From positions 62,001-126,000 of IMG/VR virus record IMGVR_UViG_3300044609_000960: a stretch of DNA of 64,000 nt. One strand, written 5' to 3'. The DNA comes from a virus. The notes beneath the pieces were generated by a model. The model made no database searches. It saw nothing but the letters and a program-made list of their open reading frames with translations, and was not told where the DNA came from. Positions 54,732 to 63,961 of the stretch are shown here, in pieces. Both the position numbers and the translations under genes were made by a program. The first letter of the stretch is position 1, and each line of letters opens with the position of its first letter.

Positions 54732-55786
54732 TAGAATGTATTAGAGAATTTACGAGAAGACATTGGCAATCCGTCTTCTTTATCAGAATTTAAAATTTTT
54801 GGAAGATTGGACGTATCGAAATAGTCCCCATTAGACATAGTAGCTGGGTCAAATGTTAAGAGATTATTAATTCTAGGTCCGATGAGACTTATTTCATAAA
54901 TATCCCTATCACTTTGAGAAAGACCAGCGATATTGGCCAAGTCCCCTAGAACTGAAGTAGCATTCCAAATATCCGATCCAGAAAGAACAGAATTGATTTC
55001 TAGCGAAATATCTCTAAGAGACTCGGCTCCTGCGGGGTTGAATACTGACTCAAGGGACGTATTCGATGGATAACCAACATATCCATCAATCACTGAGTTT
55101 TTAAATGTGACAGGGGTAGTAGAGGATGAAGTTTCGAATCCTGGATAAGCGATTTCAGAGAAATATTTCTGAGGAGAAAGGTATCCGGTTGCAAAAGATA
55201 CACCCCTATAATCCTTATCTAGATCAATACTTTGAGACAAAGATACGGTAGTATCTGGGGGTGGGGTGCTTATTTTATTCTTGGGATTATTACCTGCGAT
55301 TTTTGCAATGAATGAAATATCTGGCCCTAATACCGGATCTGAATTAATTGACGATATTACACCATCGGCCAAAGAGGACGTATTTTCAAATCCTACAAAC
55401 AATTTATTAAAAGTTTTAAGAATGAAATCTTTTAAACCTTCTCCATATCGCGTACTAGAATCTATCTCTAGAGATAATTGTTTTGGTAATTTTTTAAAAA
55501 TTTTTGTAATCCAATCTGCACCGAAAGTGCTATCAATATAATCCGCGAAAAAGTTATCTTGTTGATATCTAGATAATAAATAGTCTTTAATAGACTCAAA
55601 AAAGTAATCTTTCGATTCTAAAAAACTTTCAAAGATATCAGATGGTCTTTGGGAATCAAAAATCTTTGTTGGTGAGTTACTTATTATCTGATTTTGAACC
55701 TCTCTGAATAGATCGGTGCTACCATATGCTACTGAGGCGAGCCCACTCAGCGTACTAAAATTATCAGTAATATACCCTGTTTTCAA
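54731..55786 (-). CDS. Unknown baseplate-operon protein, 351 aa
   Basis: The first gene of the long minus-strand baseplate/packaging operon, 26 bases after a GTTTAAAT element. The N-terminal 130 residues are helical with many aromatic residues (SFLESKDYFFESIKDYLLSRYQQDNFFADYIDS; key residues ESKDYFFE). The C-terminal half is Ser/Asn-rich. Its position directly before the gpJ-like gene suggests a baseplate wedge component or wedge chaperone. I recognise no family, and there is no gp25/gpW-type lysozyme fold pattern in it. Confidence 0.65.
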   Translation of the reverse strand: MKTGYITDNFSTLSGLASVAYGSTDLFREVQNQIISNSPTKIFDSQRPSDIFESFLESKDYFFESIKDYLLSRYQQDNFFADYIDSTFGADWITKIFKKLPKQLSLEIDSSTRYGEGLKDFILKTFNKLFVGFENTSSLADGVISSINSDPVLGPDISFIAKIAGNNPKNKISTPPPDTTVSLSQSIDLDKDYRGVSFATGYLSPQKYFSEIAYPGFETSSSTTPVTFKNSVIDGYVGYPSNTSLESVFNPAGAESLRDISLEINSVLSGSDIWNATSVLGDLANIAGLSQSDRDIYEISLIGPRINNLLTFDPATMSNGDYFDTSNLPKILNSDKEDGLPMSSRKFSNTF

Positions 55787-55811
55787 GGCGAATTTCCTTT
55801 GCTCTATTATA

Positions 55812-55819
55812 ATTTAAAC
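55812..55819 (-). promoter_or_regulatory. GTTTAAAT promoter-like element (minus strand)
   Basis: ATTTAAAC on the plus strand reads GTTTAAAT on the minus strand, one base from the consensus, 26 bases before the ATG at 55786. It would drive the eight-gene operon 55786-45070. Confidence 0.5.
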
Positions 55820-55830
55820 CTTAGTAATTA

Positions 55831-55838
55831 GATTAAAG
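55831..55838 (+). promoter_or_regulatory. GATTAAAG promoter-like element
   Basis: GATTAAAG, the same variant as at 33464, lies 27 bases before the ATG at 55865. It forms a divergent pair with the minus-strand element 12 bases away. Confidence 0.5.
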
Positions 55839-55864
55839 ATTATCAGACAAACCTCGTATTGTTG

Positions 55865-56416
55865 ATGGCTGAGGCAACATTCCAACAACTAACAACTTTG
55901 CTCCCTGGCGAAGAACCATTCATTGGTGATCTCGATGAGGGAGAACTTTGTATCAATGTTGCTGATGGAAGGATTTGGGCAGGGGATTCAATTTCTACCC
56001 CCATAGAACTCGGAGGAGCGGTTAAAAACCATCCAATGGGCCCACTAATTACTTCGAATTATCTGGAGGTAGATGTAACATCTCCAGATAATTTACCAAT
56101 CTCGAATACGAATCCGTTGGACATCCCCCCTGGGTACTATAGAGAACAAAGAATTCTTTTAAGATTTCCAGAAACCGAACTTGAGAACTTTACAACTTAT
56201 TTCGACTACCCAGTGAACTGGGGCAGTGAGATAATTTGGAAAGCTTATTCCACAGGTTTTACCTGGGGAGGTGGTGATGAGATTTTAAATCCAACGGCGG
56301 ATAATCCTATTGATTTTTATAAAGCCCAAGGAAGAATCATCTTGGTAGAATTAAACTCTTTTGGTCCAAGTTCATATTGGATGGGAAGAGTTCTCTGGGT
56401 TAACTCTAATTCTTAA
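55865..56416 (+). CDS. Fibre-associated protein, 183 aa
   Basis: ATG at 55865 is preferred; two in-frame TTG codons lie just before it (55859, 55862). Residues about 22-45 contain FIGDLDEGELCINVADGRIWAGD. This is the GELxINxxDGxxWxGD module that opens many phage tropism and fibre proteins, forming a small beta-trefoil or prism-like head. The C-terminal domain is beta-rich (QRILLRFPETELENF, then WGSEIIWKAYSTGFTWGGGDEI; key residues WGSEIIW). It is likely a fibre hinge, fibre tip or short fibre. It leads the plus-strand run into the 1661-aa S74 fibre. Confidence 0.65.
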   Translation: MAEATFQQLTTLLPGEEPFIGDLDEGELCINVADGRIWAGDSISTPIELGGAVKNHPMGPLITSNYLEVDVTSPDNLPISNTNPLDIPPGYYREQRILLRFPETELENFTTYFDYPVNWGSEIIWKAYSTGFTWGGGDEILNPTADNPIDFYKAQGRIILVELNSFGPSSYWMGRVLWVNSNS

Positions 56417-56431
56417 TTTACGCCCTCGATC

Positions 56432-59400
56432 ATGTTAGATAAGATCCAGTTCCAGAACGGAACGATTGTAACCAAAGAATATCTCAATGAGGTGCAGAAA
56501 GGCACGAGTTTTTCTGCGACAACAGGACGTGCCAATTTTTACGCCGAGCCTACAAACTCTGAGCATGCTGGTTGGTCAGTTGGTCAAAGAGACTCTGTCA
56601 AAGACTGGGAACTAGCTGATCCCAGAGAAGATAATGAAACAGCGGTAGGTAGGCTTGCTCATGACGGTATTGTATTAAATTCCTATAATCCTACTACTGG
56701 GGCCAAGGTATGGGGTCCTCCTGCTCTTATTGAAACTGCACCTAATAGCGGAGTATATGGAGTCTGGGTAGAGGCAGGTAGTATCGTTCTTTCTGATGGA
56801 CAACCTATCTCTTGGGGAGTTCAGTTTGTTCAGTTATTAAGTGGCGTAGAAGTAAACTATCTATATATCTCAGAAGAAGGCGTAAGAAATAATATTGAAA
56901 ATAACGAGGCTATAGAGATCTCGATTGATCCAGGCCTACCATCTGTCTCCGAGCCACATATCCCTCTTGCTAAATTAACCCTATCCGCTGATGGAACTTC
57001 TTTAGCAACCAATGAGGACGGCGAAGTTGCTGGAGTTGGTTATGTAGATCTTCGTCCTTCACTATATATTGGTAATCTTAATACCTATCCCCGTACCCTA
57101 CGTAACACAGAAACCAAAGAAGATTCTTATGTTGCAAAGGCATGGGAAAGAGTTATTGCTGATACCTCGAATGGTTCATTAATTGTTTCTCTGCCTTCCA
57201 ATCCCACAGATTCCGATCGTATTGCTATTGTTGATATTTCTGGGACATTCGATAGATTCCCTGTTGTCATCCGCCCAGGTGGAGACACAAAAATTAACAA
57301 CTCAGTGGATGATTGGATTGTTAATATCCGTGATGCCCACCTAGAACTTTTCTATCACGGAGCTACTTCTGAATGGAAATTTGAGGAGACCCCCGGCGGA
57401 GATTGTAATCCCGTTCTTGGAACTTTCTTGAGTTGTGGTGGTAAGGAATTCATCGGCCAACGCCTAGCAACAGAATGTCCTGATGGTGATATCGTCCCCG
57501 TTACCTTCCCCAATACCCCAGATGGAGTATATAGATACGAGGCATCCACTCAGAAATGTTATAAAGAATACTATCCTAAAGTTGCTGTATACGCCAATGG
57601 AGAGGGTGGTCTTATTTCAATTAATAATGCACCTCGTTGCTCTAAGGATTCTTCTTCGGAAATCTCTGCTGCTTCAGTTAAGAATATCATCTATGTTGAT
57701 CCGGCAGTTGGTGATGACTCATTGACCAATAGTGGCTTTGACTCTGATCGTCCTTTCAGAACTATTGAAAGAGCACTTATCGAGGCGGTAAGAGAAAGTC
57801 GTAGGGCTGGGCAATATAACGATCGTTACGATAGAGTGATGATTGAGTTGGCTCCTGGTGACTATTATGTAGACAACTCACCAGGTGTGAGCAGTGTGCC
57901 TTCTCTCTCAGCCAATAATGGTTTGATTCAGAGAGTATTTACTGGATTTACAGTTCTTCAGGTTATCGAAGCTGATAGATCGATTAGAATTGATATCGAT
58001 GCGCTCGATCCTACTCTCACCCAACCGCCTAAGTCTTTAAATCTCGGAAGAATTCTATATTCCCAGAGTGGTGGTGTAGGTAATGTAGTTAAAGTAGAAA
58101 AGCAGACCCTTAGTTCGTCACTTTGGACAATTACTCTAGAGTATGTAAGAGGAACATTCGCGTTCAACGATGAACTATACTACGATAATCTATCAGTAGT
58201 TAACCCATCAACCGGTGGTCTAGTAGTCCCTAGAGGTATTTCGGTTGATGGTGTGGATCTTCGTAAGGTCCGTGTAAGACCAATGTATGTACCTGAGTTG
58301 ACTCCTACGGAGATTGAACCTCAGACAAAGAGAACCGCAATCTTCAAGGTGACTGGTGGTACATACATTTCACTTCTAACCTTTACTGATAACCCTCAGT
58401 ACGCAAGAACCCATAACACAGTCACCTCAGTAACATTTGCTTCAGAAGCAGAGATTTTTGGTTCTGGAGATGAAGTCTCCTATTACTCCAAACTTAATTC
58501 TCTATTCAATTCATTTGATGGTTGGGGCAATGAAGGTCTTGAGCCAATCCGTGCAGAGACCACTATCGTTGCTCCTATCGCACCTTCTAAGAGCCTGCGC
58601 CAAAATGACCTAGAGGAGAATCAAACTGGTCTCCCTGGAGCCGACTCCAGAGACCTAACTTCTGTCTCTTATCCTGGACCTACTCGTCTTATCCGTAAAG
58701 ATTCTTCAGGTAGTCAATTATTTGGTCTTCCTGACATCAACTCGACCAGATCATCCTCGCCATATGTCTTCAATTGCTCGGTAAGATCGATCTTCGGCCT
58801 TAATGGTATGTGGGCAAATGGAGCTTTAGTTTCTGGCTTCAAGTCGATGGTGACTGCCAACTTTACTCAGGTATCACTCCAGACCGATCCTAATTGCTTC
58901 AATGATCAAGGATACTATCTCGATCCCCCAACAAATAAGGAAACAGGTCAAGGTAAGCAATATCGCGTAAGCCCTAACGATCGCTTTAAGTATCGTCATT
59001 GGGGATTTAGAGGAAGTAACGACTCAACAATTCAAATTGTGTCTTGCTTTGTTATTGGTAACTCTGATCACTTTATCTCTGATAGTGGAGCTGATTTATC
59101 AATCACTAACTCCTGTTCTGACTTTGGTGATATCTCACTAAGAGGTATTGGGTATAAAGCTAATCCATTTAGCCAAGACGAAGGTATCCCAGGACCCGGT
59201 TATCTTGGTACAAGACTTTCTCAGGTCATTCCTCCTCTTCCTTTAAAGTACGCCTGTAAGAAAGATCTTCAAGGTAATGTAATTGATAATGGTAATTGTT
59301 TTACTAATCGCCAACCAACTCTAGTTGATACTGAAATCAATACGAGTTTGGTAATTAATTATGAAAAGACTGAAACTTATATTCTAGCAAATGCTGTTGG

Positions 59401-61417
59401 ATTTAATGCTCCTAGTATCTTAAGAGTATATTTTGATAATGCTGATAATGCCAATCCATTTACTCTGGAGAATCCTCCATCAGCAGATATAGCTGCCTTT
59501 GGACAATTCTCTTATACTAAAAAGAATCTTGAAGGACAATATATTCATGCTGGTGGCACAAGTTATATAAATAGAAGAAGAGTATATATCAACGGATTTG
59601 ATGAAGACGGTAATTCTGTCGTCTACTCCGGTGAAATTCAAATCTCTACTACTGCAACGCCTGGATTTGAAAAATTAGATGATAGATCTAAGGTTTTCGC
59701 TTGGGACGCAACTGCTTCTTCTTGGTATATTTCTCTCAAAACAAATGATATCGTAGAAGAGACTGTAGATGAAGATGGAGATGGATATCTCCTCAAGAAA
59801 CTTGATTATGCATTCCGATTTAAACTAGCTCCAGGTACAGCACCTAACCAAGCTATACGGGACATCGACTTTATCTTCGATCGTTCTGCGATCAAAATCA
59901 TTCGTGGTATCGACTCAAGAAAGAACGATGATCGAGTTTATAGAGTAATTCTTACCGGATTTGATAAGAGTCTCGGTATCCGTCGTCCTCAACCATACTA
60001 CGTACTTGAGAAGCAGGCATCCTCGGCCGGATTCCCTCTTAATGGTTCACCGGATCTTATCGAAGATCCTCTCATCATTACTCAGATTCGTACCTATAAT
60101 GAGGTATTTAGACCCGGCATAACTTCTCCATTAGACCAAGATAAATTTGTTACTTATCTTACTACCGGCAGTGTAGCTCGTCAGGTATTTAGTGGAGATG
60201 TATTCCCTTCTGTCGATCTTGATGAACCTGAATTGACTGAAGATCCAGCAGATTCTATTACAAAGATTGCTCTTCAGCAACTCAAGGAAAGACCCGGAGT
60301 AGACTTTGAAAGAGAGATAACTCCATCAACGGAAAGATTTAATATCAAACTCCGTGCAAATAGCACCGATGTAGGTATCCTTATTAACCTCCGTCGTCCT
60401 TCTGTAATTAGAGCCTCTAATCATACTTGGGAATGGACAGGTTATCTTAACTATGATACTGCCTTCCCAACATTCCAAGGTGATCCTCTAGAAGCTGAAT
60501 TTGCTTTAGGTAAAATTATCGTTGAAGAAAGTGGTGGTAGAGTTTATGCCACTGGGATGAATGAAGAGGGTAGTTACTATATCGGCACTACAGTATTCGA
60601 TCTTCGTTCTGGTGAGCAATTCGCTATCCCGCTTAAGGCTGATACTGAGCCCGGTAATGTAACCAACCAGGTACTTAATAATGTAATTGTTAAGAATACT
60701 CTCCTCATGGCAGATGATAGTAAGATTATCTTCCAAGATGGTACTCAGATTATCCTTAATAAGAATACTGAAATTGTATCTAATGTAGGTCCTATTACCG
60801 CCGGTGATGGTTCTAAGTCCTATGGTACTACGGATTTCGCTGGTCTTGTTCAGTTAGCTAAACGTGAGGATATCGAGGGTGCTAGAAACCTTATCGGACT
60901 TAAAGGGGTTTCAGACAAGGTAGTTGTATCGGCCCTTCAACTTGCTCAAGAATTTGAGACTAGACTCTCTGGATTTATTAGTGCAGGTACTGGCGTAACT
61001 GTCCAAGTTACACCTAATAATGCTGGTACAGAAGACGAGGCGGATGACTTTAATACTTATGCAGTGTCTATTGGCCAAGACGTTGCCACTACTGCTAATG
61101 TTACATTCAATAGTGTCACTGCTGCTGCTGATATTTGTGCTTTCTCTGATATTAGATTAAAGCAGAATGTTCTCTCGATTGATAACTCATTAGCTAAGAT
61201 CGAAGGTCTTCGCGGTGTCTCCTTTGAGTTAAAGAATGATCCCGGTGTCCCTCATCTCGGACTTATTGCCCAAGAGGTTAAGGATGTTGTACCAGAGGTG
61301 GTGCATCATGACGATGCCACTGATATGTATAAAGTATCATATCAATCATTAATTCCTGTGCTAATCGAGGCAATTAAAGAACTATCAGATCGCGTTAAGA
61401 AACTCGAGGAGAAGTGA
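56432..61417 (+). CDS. Tail fibre, 1661 aa, with beta-helix module and S74 self-cleaving chaperone domain
   Basis: Residues about 419-640 form a pectin-lyase-like module opening YVDPAVGDDSLTNSG then RPFRTIERALIEA. It is related in style to the module in the 2387-aa fibre (IVVSAADGNDNNDGS then RTIKKA). The last about 90 residues (from 1571) are an S74 intramolecular chaperone: FSDIRLKQNV with the cleavage Ser-Asp, then LGLIAQEVKDVVPEVV, SLIPVLIEAIKEL, and a short coiled coil. Before it are repeated fibre linkers. Trimerisation and autocleavage are expected as in endosialidase-type fibres. A Cys-containing segment (FLSCGGKEFIGQ ... ECPDGD) near 330-350 is unusual for a fibre. Confidence 0.85.
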   Translation: MLDKIQFQNGTIVTKEYLNEVQKGTSFSATTGRANFYAEPTNSEHAGWSVGQRDSVKDWELADPREDNETAVGRLAHDGIVLNSYNPTTGAKVWGPPALIETAPNSGVYGVWVEAGSIVLSDGQPISWGVQFVQLLSGVEVNYLYISEEGVRNNIENNEAIEISIDPGLPSVSEPHIPLAKLTLSADGTSLATNEDGEVAGVGYVDLRPSLYIGNLNTYPRTLRNTETKEDSYVAKAWERVIADTSNGSLIVSLPSNPTDSDRIAIVDISGTFDRFPVVIRPGGDTKINNSVDDWIVNIRDAHLELFYHGATSEWKFEETPGGDCNPVLGTFLSCGGKEFIGQRLATECPDGDIVPVTFPNTPDGVYRYEASTQKCYKEYYPKVAVYANGEGGLISINNAPRCSKDSSSEISAASVKNIIYVDPAVGDDSLTNSGFDSDRPFRTIERALIEAVRESRRAGQYNDRYDRVMIELAPGDYYVDNSPGVSSVPSLSANNGLIQRVFTGFTVLQVIEADRSIRIDIDALDPTLTQPPKSLNLGRILYSQSGGVGNVVKVEKQTLSSSLWTITLEYVRGTFAFNDELYYDNLSVVNPSTGGLVVPRGISVDGVDLRKVRVRPMYVPELTPTEIEPQTKRTAIFKVTGGTYISLLTFTDNPQYARTHNTVTSVTFASEAEIFGSGDEVSYYSKLNSLFNSFDGWGNEGLEPIRAETTIVAPIAPSKSLRQNDLEENQTGLPGADSRDLTSVSYPGPTRLIRKDSSGSQLFGLPDINSTRSSSPYVFNCSVRSIFGLNGMWANGALVSGFKSMVTANFTQVSLQTDPNCFNDQGYYLDPPTNKETGQGKQYRVSPNDRFKYRHWGFRGSNDSTIQIVSCFVIGNSDHFISDSGADLSITNSCSDFGDISLRGIGYKANPFSQDEGIPGPGYLGTRLSQVIPPLPLKYACKKDLQGNVIDNGNCFTNRQPTLVDTEINTSLVINYEKTETYILANAVGFNAPSILRVYFDNADNANPFTLENPPSADIAAFGQFSYTKKNLEGQYIHAGGTSYINRRRVYINGFDEDGNSVVYSGEIQISTTATPGFEKLDDRSKVFAWDATASSWYISLKTNDIVEETVDEDGDGYLLKKLDYAFRFKLAPGTAPNQAIRDIDFIFDRSAIKIIRGIDSRKNDDRVYRVILTGFDKSLGIRRPQPYYVLEKQASSAGFPLNGSPDLIEDPLIITQIRTYNEVFRPGITSPLDQDKFVTYLTTGSVARQVFSGDVFPSVDLDEPELTEDPADSITKIALQQLKERPGVDFEREITPSTERFNIKLRANSTDVGILINLRRPSVIRASNHTWEWTGYLNYDTAFPTFQGDPLEAEFALGKIIVEESGGRVYATGMNEEGSYYIGTTVFDLRSGEQFAIPLKADTEPGNVTNQVLNNVIVKNTLLMADDSKIIFQDGTQIILNKNTEIVSNVGPITAGDGSKSYGTTDFAGLVQLAKREDIEGARNLIGLKGVSDKVVVSALQLAQEFETRLSGFISAGTGVTVQVTPNNAGTEDEADDFNTYAVSIGQDVATTANVTFNSVTAAADICAFSDIRLKQNVLSIDNSLAKIEGLRGVSFELKNDPGVPHLGLIAQEVKDVVPEVVHHDDATDMYKVSYQSLIPVLIEAIKELSDRVKKLEEK

Positions 61418-61420
61418 TAG

Positions 61421-63538
61421 ATGTCTGCAAAGTTTACAACTTCTGGTAACATCAAAGTTGATGCTGGTATCCAGTACGTAAAATTACGGATGGATATTAG
61501 TTGGAATGATAGCGCAGCTACTTATGGCATTGCTTTAAAAAGTCTCTCATTTTCAGCAGATAATAGGACCATAGAATGGTCCAGAGATGATAGTAATGAG
61601 TCTGGGAGCGCAGACCGTACATTTAATATTTCCGGGCAACAAAGCGGTGCAACAGAAGTAAGTATTAATTATCAGTCTCAAGGTACATCTTTAAATGTAG
61701 TAAAGCAAAGTGATAAAAAAATAATATTTTTAGATGGTGATGGTAGTGATGCAAATGCTACCATAACTCTATCAATATTAGAAAATGTTCCTTTCTCTGC
61801 CACTCCTCCTCCAGTAGTTCCTCCAGGTGGTGGTTTTACTCCCGCTCCCCCGTTAGATTGCCCCCCAGGCCCTTGGTCAGATCCCAATATTCCTCCACCT
61901 TGTGGGGCTCCTCCTAGTGGTATTTCCTCGTCTGATGGATTGCAAATATCCATAACTGGACAAAATCAGATCACTCTTAATCTAAAAAATTACGTAAATA
62001 AACTTGTGAGTTTAAAAATAACTCATCAGGTAGATGCGGCCTGGACACAAAGTTTTAGTTTTAATATTCCTAATTGCTCGGATATTAGTCCTGATACAGG
62101 CGGGGCACCATACTCTAAAGGGGCGTATTCTAATTCAAATATCACGGGTACTAATGTATTCTACGTATATAATATAGATGGAGGAAATAATAACTACGTA
62201 TTTAATCATAGTTCTATTGCTGGTCCGGCCCCTACCCGCCAACTCTACTCAAAACAATGCACTACAACTTGTGATGAAGAAGGGAATTGTGTTGAGACTT
62301 GTGTCTGTGTACCATCTGGTATAGAGACTTTTGGTCCTTGGCCATATTGCAATACTGGCGTGGCCATATCAAAAAATGGTGGGGATAAAGTACAATGGCA
62401 ATATGAAGATGGTGGTGGTGGAAGTTATGATGATCAATATGTCACCGTAGAAGTTATTGGAGTAAGAAATGCCATTTCGTCGGTTGGAGCTATTTGTACC
62501 TCAGCTTTAAAGGCAAATGTATGGATTCCAGATTCTACTCAAGCGGGAATAGTAGGAAACTGTATCGGAAATTATAAAAACCATTCACAAAAAATCAGAT
62601 TTAGAATCCCATCTTTAAAAGTTTCTAAGACTACTTTTTCAGATCCGGTGTGTAGTTCAAGTTTTAGAGGTGTTGCTGGAGCCGTTCCACCGAGCCAACA
62701 ACTTGGTAGTTTAAGTTCAGAGTACTCAGTCTTACATCTTTTCAATGATGATTTTTATACAACAACATCATTGATATCTGGCAATGGAATTATCGTAACA
62801 CCTCAGAATCTTGATGATGACTACCATAGTCCGTTTAATGAGGCAAATCCACAATCTAATACCAATCTTGGGACCTTAGATAGGAGATATTACACTGTCC
62901 AATTTACTGATGGAACTCAGGTAACTCCGGGCGCACAAAATATAGGGGTTACTGTGGGGCAGAATGTAACTGCTGGTGGATTGAATACTAATATCACTCT
63001 ATTTAAAAAAGAACAAGTAAATACAAATACTATGAGAGTGTGGTTCTACACTTCTTATAGTGAAAATGTTCAATTTACTAATGATATAATTCATGTATTT
63101 GATGATGATCAAAATACAACAAATACCGCACTATCAAAACTAGTAAATCCCGGTAGTATTATTATTACCCCACAAAGTTTAACTGATCCCGGTAATGGTA
63201 CTGCAGGATTTGAAACTTTGAACCAAACAAATAAAAAACATTATTTAATTACATTCTCTGATGACACCATAGTACAAACTGGTGGTACTAATATAGAAAT
63301 AGATGTTAATAGAAATCTAACGGCTAGCGGATTAACAGTGCCTGGTTTTGTGTCTAAAAAAGAGAGAGTTGACGACAAGAACCTAAGGGTATGGTTTACT
63401 TGGTACTATGCAGATAGACCAGTTGGATTAGAAAATGATAACGGATTTGCCAGAGACTGGAGTGTAAGAAGAATTAAACCTGAAAACTCTTCTGGTAATG
63501 TATTTGTTCGTAACTGGTATTTAAGTAAAATTAACTAA
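61421..63538 (+). CDS. Secreted-style virion adhesin with Cys/Pro-rich linkers and two C-terminal repeats, 705 aa
   Basis: A GAGGAG Shine-Dalgarno sequence precedes the ATG, three bases after the S74 fibre stop. Residues 1-130 are a beta-sandwich-like domain. About 130-165 is a Pro/Cys-rich linker (PPLDCPPGPW, then PPPCGAPPSG). A second Cys cluster (CTTTCDEEGNCVETCVC near 285-300) follows. From about 431 to 670 there are two tandem repeats of about 120 residues, opening SVLHLFNDDFYTTTS and IIHVFDDDQNTTNT and sharing GxxIITPQxL and TFSDDT/QFTDGT. It has no signal peptide, so it is not exported by the usual route. A receptor-binding or fibre-tip role is inferred from position and composition. 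Confidence 0.65.
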   Translation: MSAKFTTSGNIKVDAGIQYVKLRMDISWNDSAATYGIALKSLSFSADNRTIEWSRDDSNESGSADRTFNISGQQSGATEVSINYQSQGTSLNVVKQSDKKIIFLDGDGSDANATITLSILENVPFSATPPPVVPPGGGFTPAPPLDCPPGPWSDPNIPPPCGAPPSGISSSDGLQISITGQNQITLNLKNYVNKLVSLKITHQVDAAWTQSFSFNIPNCSDISPDTGGAPYSKGAYSNSNITGTNVFYVYNIDGGNNNYVFNHSSIAGPAPTRQLYSKQCTTTCDEEGNCVETCVCVPSGIETFGPWPYCNTGVAISKNGGDKVQWQYEDGGGGSYDDQYVTVEVIGVRNAISSVGAICTSALKANVWIPDSTQAGIVGNCIGNYKNHSQKIRFRIPSLKVSKTTFSDPVCSSSFRGVAGAVPPSQQLGSLSSEYSVLHLFNDDFYTTTSLISGNGIIVTPQNLDDDYHSPFNEANPQSNTNLGTLDRRYYTVQFTDGTQVTPGAQNIGVTVGQNVTAGGLNTNITLFKKEQVNTNTMRVWFYTSYSENVQFTNDIIHVFDDDQNTTNTALSKLVNPGSIIITPQSLTDPGNGTAGFETLNQTNKKHYLITFSDDTIVQTGGTNIEIDVNRNLTASGLTVPGFVSKKERVDDKNLRVWFTWYYADRPVGLENDNGFARDWSVRRIKPENSSGNVFVRNWYLSKIN

Positions 63539-63855
63539 TGATAACCTCGATATCATCTTCTTCTGGGCGTAAAGCCCGACCACCAAAATGGTGGGGGAAG
63601 TTAGTAGATACTATTCCCCGCCTAGAGTTGCCATGGCTCAGACCCCAAACCTGGACACCGGAATTGGCTCAGAAGTGGATGAGAAGTATCCCATCAAAGT
63701 GCCCATTTGAACGTCAATGGTGGGTGGGGGATAGACTGATTCTCTTCATCCCAGCACTCTGCTCTCTCAATCCCCTCTCCACCCAACTCTACTCTCTACG
63801 CCTTGAAGCCCAGACGTACCTGGCCAGACTTGAGGTCGATGAAAAATCAGTTTAA
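63538..63855 (+). CDS. Mo-nitro_C-like (Mo-dependent nitrogenase C-terminus family) protein, 105 aa
   Basis: The ATG overlaps the previous stop by one base (TAATG). Residues about 50-98 carry SIPSKCPFERQWWVGDRL, then IPALCSLNPLSTQLYSLRLEAQTYL. This matches the IPxxCPFER ... IPxLCxLNPxxxxLxxLRxxAxxYL pattern of the Mo-nitro_C family. Despite its name that family is a small protein of unknown function found mainly in cyanobacteria. The first 48 residues are basic and Trp/Pro-rich (KARPPKWWGKLV). The match is by recalled pattern, not by search. If right, it is a host-derived gene carried in the late region and the best host clue in the window. Confidence 0.65.
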   Translation: MITSISSSSGRKARPPKWWGKLVDTIPRLELPWLRPQTWTPELAQKWMRSIPSKCPFERQWWVGDRLILFIPALCSLNPLSTQLYSLRLEAQTYLARLEVDEKSV

Positions 63856-63949
63856 AGAAATGTATCCAGATTTGGACCTGAAATCCAATTCTGTGATAGA
63901 ATATCCAAGTGAGCAAAGAGAGATCTTTCCTCCAAGAGACCCTTACTAA
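63839..63949 (+). CDS. Very small ORF, 36 aa, overlapping the Mo-nitro_C-like gene
   Basis: An ATG at 63839 opens a 36-codon frame to TAA at 63947-63949, overlapping the previous gene by 17 bases in another frame. A later in-frame ATG at 63860 would give 29 residues. The sequence is acidic with a Pro-rich end (REIFPPRDPY). It fills the gap to the next gene start at 63962. It may be a short coupled protein or only leader sequence. No support exists other than spacing. Confidence 0.3.
   Translation: MKNQFKEMYPDLDLKSNSVIEYPSEQREIFPPRDPY
63850..63857 (+). promoter_or_regulatory. GTTTAAAG late-promoter-like element
   Basis: An exact octamer overlapping the stop of the Mo-nitro_C-like gene. It lies 104 bases before the ATG at 63962, longer than at other sites, and only two bases before an ATG at 63860. 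It could drive the gene at 63962, or the small ORF is leader. Confidence 0.45.
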
Positions 63950-63961
63950 GAGAATTTTAAA

